Assembly: GCA_002449695.1 (NCBI GenBank)
Contig: DJXI01000087.1
Span: 1,646-10,995 of the forward strand
DNA length: 9,350 bases
Direction of reading: 5' to 3'
DNA from: Verrucomicrobia bacterium UBA7008
GTDB lineage: Bacteria; Verrucomicrobiota; Kiritimatiellia; RFP12; UBA1067
Below the pieces are notes generated by a model. It was not told where the DNA came from, did no database searches, and was given only the letters and a program-made list of their open reading frames with translations. A program made the translations under genes and the position numbers. Positions 5,696 to 9,350 of this stretch are shown in pieces; position 1 is the first letter of the stretch; every line of letters begins with the position of its first letter.

Positions 5696-6940
5696 ATGAA
5701 AAGGTTCATTCGGGCGGTTCTCCCGGCGTTTATGCTCGCGGTTTCCGTGGGTCAGATCTATGCGTTCACGAACTTCTCCACGGAGATCGCGAACGCCATC
5801 GGCTCGACGCAGAAGGAGGTGCAGTTCGCGTTCTCGCTCGGCATCTTCTTCCTCGGCATGGGCGCGGCGTTCTTCGGCAAGATCGTCGAGCGCAACATCC
5901 GCGTCTCCACCATCGTCGGCACGTCGCTCTTCCTGTCGGGCCTGTGCGTGACGGCGCTGGGCGTGACGGTCAAGTCGCTCGCGCTCATCTATCTCGGCTA
6001 CGGCTTTCTCGTCGGCACGGGCACGGGCATCATCTACATCTCGCCCGTCAAGACGATGATGCTGTGGTTCCCCGAGCACAAGGCGATCGCGGCGGCGCTG
6101 CCGATCATCTCGTTCGGCCTCGGCTCGACGCTCTCGACGATCGTCTACAAGGGCTTCGGCTTCGGCGGCCCCGCGTCGCTCTTCTCGCTGCGCTTCCTCG
6201 GCTTCTACGACTACTTCAAGGTCGGGGAGGGCGGGCTCGCGATCGCGCACGTCTTCTATGCGTTCGCGGCCTACTACGCCGTGCCGATGGCGGTCGCGGC
6301 GTTCCTGCTGAAGAAGCCGAAGATCCAGGTGCAGAGCTTCGGCCACGGCATCGCGAGCCTCGAGTTCAAGTACGTGCAGCTCGTCAAGGACACGTTCTTC
6401 CTGCGCGCGTGGCTCTTCATGTTCCTCAACATCTCGGCGGGCCTCTGCCTCATTCCGCTCGCCAAGCAGATGATGGTCGAGCCGGCGGTCGGCTATTCGG
6501 ACGGGCTCGTGACGGCCATCATCGCCGCGTGCGGCCTCATGAACGGCGGCGGCCGCTTCCTCTTCGCGTGGTGGTCGGACCGCCTCGCGCGCCGCATCAA
6601 CATCCTGCTCGTCATCCTGGCGATCTCGGCGGGCATCATGACGCTCAGCTTCTGGCCGCCGGTGATCGGCCTCGCGCTCCTCGTCATCAACGCCTGCTAC
6701 GGCGCGGGCTTTTCGGTCATTCCCGCGATCCTCGCGGACCACTACGGCATGACGAACATTTCGAAGATCCACGGCGCGGTTCTCTCCGCCTGGGGCTTCG
6801 CGGGACTCGCCGGCAACCAGGCGTCGCTGTTCGTGTCGCGGCATTTCGGCGGCTACACGGCGGTGGTGGCGATGCTCGTCGCCGCGTATCTCCTCAACCT
6901 CGTCAACGCCGCGTCGCTCCGCCGCTCCGTGATCCGGTAA
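5696..6940 (+). CDS. Major facilitator transporter, oxalate/formate antiporter (OFA) type
   Basis: This 414-residue polytopic transporter has the usual two six-helix halves around a cytoplasmic loop (about 205-232). The stretch after the fourth-helix region, GTGTGIIYISPV (107-118) followed by WFPEHKA (124-130), is the OFA-family hallmark. The second half carries a variant MFS loop motif, RFLFAWWSDRLARR (287-300). The N-terminus QIYAFTNFS (20-28) also fits the family. OFA members exchange small carboxylates such as oxalate and formate, but many are uncharacterised, so the substrate stays open. Between helices 5 and 6 there is a glycine- and phenylalanine-rich stretch with charged residues (about 153-180), longer than the minimal loop I would expect. 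The gene stands alone, with its own promoter and leader upstream and a repeat island downstream, so regulation independent of its neighbours is likely. Confidence 0.9.
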   Translation: MKRFIRAVLPAFMLAVSVGQIYAFTNFSTEIANAIGSTQKEVQFAFSLGIFFLGMGAAFFGKIVERNIRVSTIVGTSLFLSGLCVTALGVTVKSLALIYLGYGFLVGTGTGIIYISPVKTMMLWFPEHKAIAAALPIISFGLGSTLSTIVYKGFGFGGPASLFSLRFLGFYDYFKVGEGGLAIAHVFYAFAAYYAVPMAVAAFLLKKPKIQVQSFGHGIASLEFKYVQLVKDTFFLRAWLFMFLNISAGLCLIPLAKQMMVEPAVGYSDGLVTAIIAACGLMNGGGRFLFAWWSDRLARRINILLVILAISAGIMTLSFWPPVIGLALLVINACYGAGFSVIPAILADHYGMTNISKIHGAVLSAWGFAGLAGNQASLFVSRHFGGYTAVVAMLVAAYLLNLVNAASLRRSVIR

Positions 6941-6947
6941 GGGGGGG

Positions 6948-7005
6948 CTAGGAGTCTAGACCGTTCGCTGCGCTCACTGTTCTAGAAGTCTAGAATCCTA
7001 GAAGC
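6948..7005. repeat. CTAG octamer cluster forming an inverted repeat
   Basis: Five CTAG tetramers occur in 54 bases, at 6948, 6956, 6982, 6990 and 6998, in 8-base steps except for one 26-base gap (6956 to 6982). The units read CTAGGAGT, CTAGACCG, an 18-base GC-rich spacer, CTAGAAGT, CTAGAATC and CTAGAAGC. CTAGGAGTCTAGA (6948-6960) is an inverted copy of TCTAGAATCCTAG (6989-7001), with one mismatch in 13. CTAG is generally rare in bacteria and I noticed none elsewhere in the window. The block follows a run of seven G after the transporter stop. It may be a REP-like or protein-binding element, or a hairpin ending the transporter transcript, though there is no T-run. Confidence 0.7.
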
Positions 7006-7010
7006 CGAGA

Positions 7011-7028
7011 GCTGCGGTTCCCCGCGGC
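7011..7028. other. Short GC hairpin between the CTAG island and the nfo promoter
   Basis: GCTGCGG (7011-7017) pairs with CCGCGGC (7022-7028) through a TTCC loop; one pair is G-U if read as + strand RNA. It is followed by seven A, not T, so it does not look like an intrinsic terminator for + strand transcripts. It lies upstream of the -10 of nfo, where a -35 would be expected, and could be a structural or binding site. The function is unknown. Confidence 0.35.
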
Positions 7029-7038
7029 CGCAAAAAAA

Positions 7039-7057
7039 TGATATACTATATCCCCTA
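7039..7057 (+). promoter_or_regulatory. Extended -10 promoter with near-leaderless start for nfo
   Basis: TG (7039-7040), one base, then TATACT (7042-7047) forms an extended -10 directly after a seven-A tract (7032-7038). No convincing -35 hexamer is seen. Nine bases separate the -10 from the ATG at 7057, so transcription should begin at or within about three bases of the start codon. No Shine-Dalgarno sequence is present, which fits a leaderless message. Confidence 0.76.
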
Positions 7058-7899
7058 TGAAAATCGGGTGTCACTTGTCGTCCAGCGGCGGGTACGTGGC
7101 GATGGCGCAGACGGCCCTGTCGATCGGCGCCAACGTCTTCCAGTTCTTTACCCGCAATCCGCGCGGCGGCGCCGCCAAGCCGCTCGACAAGGCGGATGCG
7201 GCGGCGTTCAGGGACTTTGCCGCAAAGGAAGGCATCGGCCCCATCCTCGCGCACGCGCCCTACACGCTCAACGCGGCCTCGGGCGACGCGCGCATCCGCG
7301 ACTTCGCCGAATCCGTCTTCACCGATGACCTGACGCGGCTTGAAGCCACGCCCGGCGCGCTCTACAACTTCCATCCCGGCTCGCACGTCGGGCTCGGCGC
7401 GGAGCAGGGCATCGCGAACATCTGCGACCTGCTCCTGAAGGTCTTCGCCAACGTCGGCGGCGCGCCGTCGACGACGGTGCTCCTCGAGACGATGTCGGGC
7501 AAGGGCAGCGAGATCGGCCGGAACTTCGAGGAGATCCGCGCCATCATCGACCGGGTCGAGGGCGCGGGCGCGCCGCCGCTCGGCGTCTGTCTCGACACGT
7601 GCCACGTCTGGGACGGCGGCTACGACATCGTCGGCGATTTGGACGGCGTGCTCGCCGAATTCGACCGCGTCGTGGGCCTCAAGCGCCTCAAGGCGATCCA
7701 CCTCAACGATTCGATGAACGTGCGCGCGGCGCACAAGGACCGCCACGAGAAGATCGGCAAGGGCAGGATCGGGCTCGCGGCGTTCCGTCGCATCGTGAAC
7801 CATCCGGCGCTGCGCGCGCTGCCGTTTTATCTGGAGACGCCCTGCGACCTGCAGGGCTACAAGGAAGAAATCGCATTGCTGAAAGGACTGGCGGAATGA
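7057..7899 (+). CDS. nfo: Endonuclease IV (apurinic/apyrimidinic endonuclease)
   Basis: This 280-residue protein matches the TIM-barrel endonuclease IV family over its full, typical length. All nine expected zinc ligands are visible at positions close to those in the E. coli enzyme: His66, His106, Glu144, Asp180, His183, His215, Asp228, His230 and Glu260. They sit in the motifs FHPGSH (105-110), LLETMSGKG (142-150), CLDTCHVWDGGYD (178-190), HLNDS (215-219) and KDRHEKIGKG (227-236). The enzyme cleaves DNA 5' to abasic sites and acts in base excision repair with a trinuclear zinc centre. The ATG at 7057 is the only sensible start, since the family begins MKIG-H directly. It is the first gene of an apparent operon and its stop overlaps the panC start (ATGA). 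Very secure identification. Confidence 0.98.
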   Translation: MKIGCHLSSSGGYVAMAQTALSIGANVFQFFTRNPRGGAAKPLDKADAAAFRDFAAKEGIGPILAHAPYTLNAASGDARIRDFAESVFTDDLTRLEATPGALYNFHPGSHVGLGAEQGIANICDLLLKVFANVGGAPSTTVLLETMSGKGSEIGRNFEEIRAIIDRVEGAGAPPLGVCLDTCHVWDGGYDIVGDLDGVLAEFDRVVGLKRLKAIHLNDSMNVRAAHKDRHEKIGKGRIGLAAFRRIVNHPALRALPFYLETPCDLQGYKEEIALLKGLAE

Positions 7900-8735
7900 A
7901 GATCTTTCGCGAACCGAAGAAGTTGCAGAAATGGGCGGCGGCGCGCCGTCTCGCGGGCAAGAAGGTCGCGCTCGTGCCGACGATGGGCTACCTCCACGAG
8001 GGGCACCTGTCGCTCATCGCGGCGGCGAAGAAGAAGGGCGCGGACGAGATCGTCGTGAGCGTCTTCGTCAATCCCGTGCAGTTCGGGCCGAACGAGGATT
8101 ACGCCACCTATCCGCGCGACGAGAAGGCCGACCTCGCCAAGTGCCGCGCGGCGGGCGCGACGGCGGTCTTCTTCCCGACGCCGGCGAACATGTACCTGGA
8201 CGGCCACTCGGTCTACGTCAACGAGGAGACGCTGTCGGCGGGCCTCTGCGGCGCGCGGCGGCCGGGCCACTTCCGCGGCGTCTGCACGGTCGTCGCCAAG
8301 CTCTTCAACCTCGCGCATCCGACCTTCGCGGTCTTCGGACAGAAGGACTACCAGCAGGCGCAGGTCATCAAGCGGATGGTGCGCGACCTCAACTTCGACC
8401 TCGAGATCGTCGTCGCGCCCATCGTCCGCGAGCCGACGGGCCTCGCGCGCTCGTCGCGCAACACGTACCTGAGCGCCGAGGAGAAGGAGCGGGCGCTCGC
8501 GATTTCGCGCGCGCTGGGCGAGATCGACGCGCAGACCTTCACCGACGCGAAGGGCCGCCGCGTCACGACGGGCGCGATCGCGAAGAAGCTGGAGAAGGCG
8601 GGGCTGAAGGTCGATTACGTCGCCTGCGTCGACGCGACGACGCTCGCGCCGCGCAGGGCGATCGGAAAGGGGACGTGCGTCCTCGTCGCCGCGTACGACG
8701 GAAAGACGCGGCTCATCGACAACCGGGTGTTTTAA
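7896..8735 (+). CDS. panC: Pantothenate synthetase (pantoate--beta-alanine ligase)
   Basis: This 279-residue enzyme joins pantoate and beta-alanine using ATP, the last step to pantothenate and so to coenzyme A. All the family motifs are present. They are [10 protein letters not shown] (28-37), [13 protein letters not shown] (57-69) with YPRD (72-75), [17 protein letters not shown] (122-138), FGQKDYQQ (147-154) and [12 protein letters not shown] (182-193). Together these form the adenylate and pantoate sites, and the length is normal. The start overlaps the nfo stop and has AAAGGA (7882-7887) eight bases upstream, inside nfo. The glutamine synthetase gene follows after ten bases. No panB or panD is in the window, so the rest of the pathway must lie elsewhere. 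The identification is secure. Confidence 0.98.
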   Translation: MKIFREPKKLQKWAAARRLAGKKVALVPTMGYLHEGHLSLIAAAKKKGADEIVVSVFVNPVQFGPNEDYATYPRDEKADLAKCRAAGATAVFFPTPANMYLDGHSVYVNEETLSAGLCGARRPGHFRGVCTVVAKLFNLAHPTFAVFGQKDYQQAQVIKRMVRDLNFDLEIVVAPIVREPTGLARSSRNTYLSAEEKERALAISRALGEIDAQTFTDAKGRRVTTGAIAKKLEKAGLKVDYVACVDATTLAPRRAIGKGTCVLVAAYDGKTRLIDNRVF

Positions 8736-8745
8736 GGAGACGAGC

Positions 8746-9350
8746 ATGACCGACACGAGCTTGAAGTCGTACGGCGAGGACGTGTTCTCGGAGAAGGCGA
8801 TCCACGCCTTCCTGCCCAAGACCGTCGCGGCGAAGCTGATCGCGACGATGAAGGACTCGAAGCCGCTCGATCCGTCGATCGCGGACGAGGTGGCGCACGG
8901 GATGAAGGAGTGGGCGCTGCAGAACGGCGCGACGCACTTCACGCACTGGTTCCAGCCGATGACGGGCGGCACGGCCGAGAAGCACGACGCGTTCCTGGAG
9001 CCGACGGGCCCGGCCGCGGCGGTGCAGCGCTTCAGCGGCAAGAACCTGATCGGCGGCGAGACGGACGCGAGCTCGTTCCCCTCGGGCGGCCTCCGGTCGA
9101 CCTTCGAGGCGCGCGGCTACACGGCGTGGGACCCGACGAGCCCCGCGTTCATCAAGCGCCACGCGAACGGCGCGACGCTCTGCATCCCGACGGCGTTCTG
9201 CGCCTACACGGGCGCGGCGCTCGACATGAAGACGCCGCTGCTGCGCTCGATCCAGGCGGTGACGCGCGCGACCGAGCGGCTCATGAAGAAGTTCGGCAAG
9301 CCGGGCGCGCACGTGTCGATCACGCTCGGCGCGGAGCAGGAGTACTTCCT
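8746..9350 (+). CDS. glnN: Type III glutamine synthetase (GSIII), N-terminal part; 3' end outside window
   Basis: The frame is open from the ATG at 8746 to the window end, giving 201 residues of a protein that should be about 700 long. The start is set by AAGGAGA (8734-8740), which overlaps the panC stop. The N-terminus has the GSIII-specific signatures [12 protein letters not shown] (63-74), TAEKHDAF (76-83), [20 protein letters not shown] (111-130) and TSPAFI (131-136). At the end is GAEQEYF (195-201), where Glu197 and Glu199 are expected metal ligands of the catalytic site. GSIII makes glutamine from glutamate, ammonia and ATP, and is typical of Bacteroidetes, some PVC bacteria, cyanobacteria and protists. 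The close spacing suggests expression with nfo and panC. No nitrogen-control site is evident in the ten-base gap. The family call is strong; the symbol follows usage for GSIII. Confidence 0.95.
   Translation, partial: MTDTSLKSYGEDVFSEKAIHAFLPKTVAAKLIATMKDSKPLDPSIADEVAHGMKEWALQNGATHFTHWFQPMTGGTAEKHDAFLEPTGPAAAVQRFSGKNLIGGETDASSFPSGGLRSTFEARGYTAWDPTSPAFIKRHANGATLCIPTAFCAYTGAALDMKTPLLRSIQAVTRATERLMKKFGKPGAHVSITLGAEQEYF

Noticed and set aside
5624..6844. Long open frame on the - strand opposite the OFA transporter (406 codons), with similar ones opposite most genes
   Set aside because: The translations are Arg/Glu/Asp/Ala-rich low-complexity sequence with no family motifs. They arise from codon-position GC bias in the real + strand genes.
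5632..6951. Alternative + strand frame starting in the leader and overlapping the transporter
   Set aside because: The product is His/Arg/Gly-rich with no motif, while the overlapping frame is a clear OFA transporter with a ribosome site.
7011..7038. GC hairpin plus seven A as an intrinsic terminator
   Set aside because: The A-run follows the stem on the + strand. On the - strand the T-run would precede the stem. Neither gives a terminator.

Overview
The window is GC-rich bacterial chromosome (roughly two thirds G+C by eye) with every supported gene on the + strand and almost no spare DNA. It holds nine genes, two of them cut by the window edges. The type III glutamine synthetase, the NapGH-like polyferredoxin, the Fe-S aldo/keto reductase, the clostridial-type ferredoxin and the AT-rich TGnTATAMT promoter islands in a GC-rich background suggest an anaerobe. 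My guess is the Verrucomicrobiota/Kiritimatiellota/Lentisphaerota side of the PVC group, perhaps from gut. This assignment is inference and there is no rRNA to test it.

Region 1 (1-2755) is an iron-sulfur electron-transfer block. A C-terminal part of an aldo/keto reductase with two [4Fe-4S] motifs overlaps, by ATGA, a 460-residue membrane polyferredoxin. That protein reads as a NapH-type membrane module fused to a NapG-type four-cluster module, with a Tat-like twin-arginine motif at the junction. A 56-residue 2[4Fe-4S] ferredoxin follows with its own promoter, Shine-Dalgarno site and a strong intrinsic terminator.

Region 2 (2779-5515) is a three-gene operon from a promoter that sits directly on the start codon, so its mRNA is probably leaderless. 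It encodes a polytopic protein resembling the putative 10TM heavy-metal exporter family, a YihY/BrkB-type membrane protein with a long charged insert, and an RsgA-type circularly permuted GTPase that ends before the usual zinc-binding C-terminal domain.

Region 3 (5546-6940) is a single major-facilitator transporter of the oxalate/formate-antiporter (OFA) type. It has a well-formed promoter and a leader of about 115 nt.

Region 4 (6941-9350) begins with a compact intergenic island of CTAG-containing octamers forming an inverted repeat. A second apparently leaderless promoter then drives nfo (endonuclease IV), panC (pantothenate synthetase, ATGA overlap) and the start of a type III glutamine synthetase. 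These look co-transcribed although they serve DNA repair, coenzyme A synthesis and ammonia assimilation.

No RNA genes, CRISPR arrays, insertion sequences, attachment sites or origins were seen, and there is no gene-free stretch over 300 bases. I did not find a convincing wholly new system. The most notable points are the NapH-NapG fusion beside the Fe-S aldo/keto reductase, the shortened RsgA, the shared extended -10 promoters with two leaderless starts, and the CTAG octamer element.
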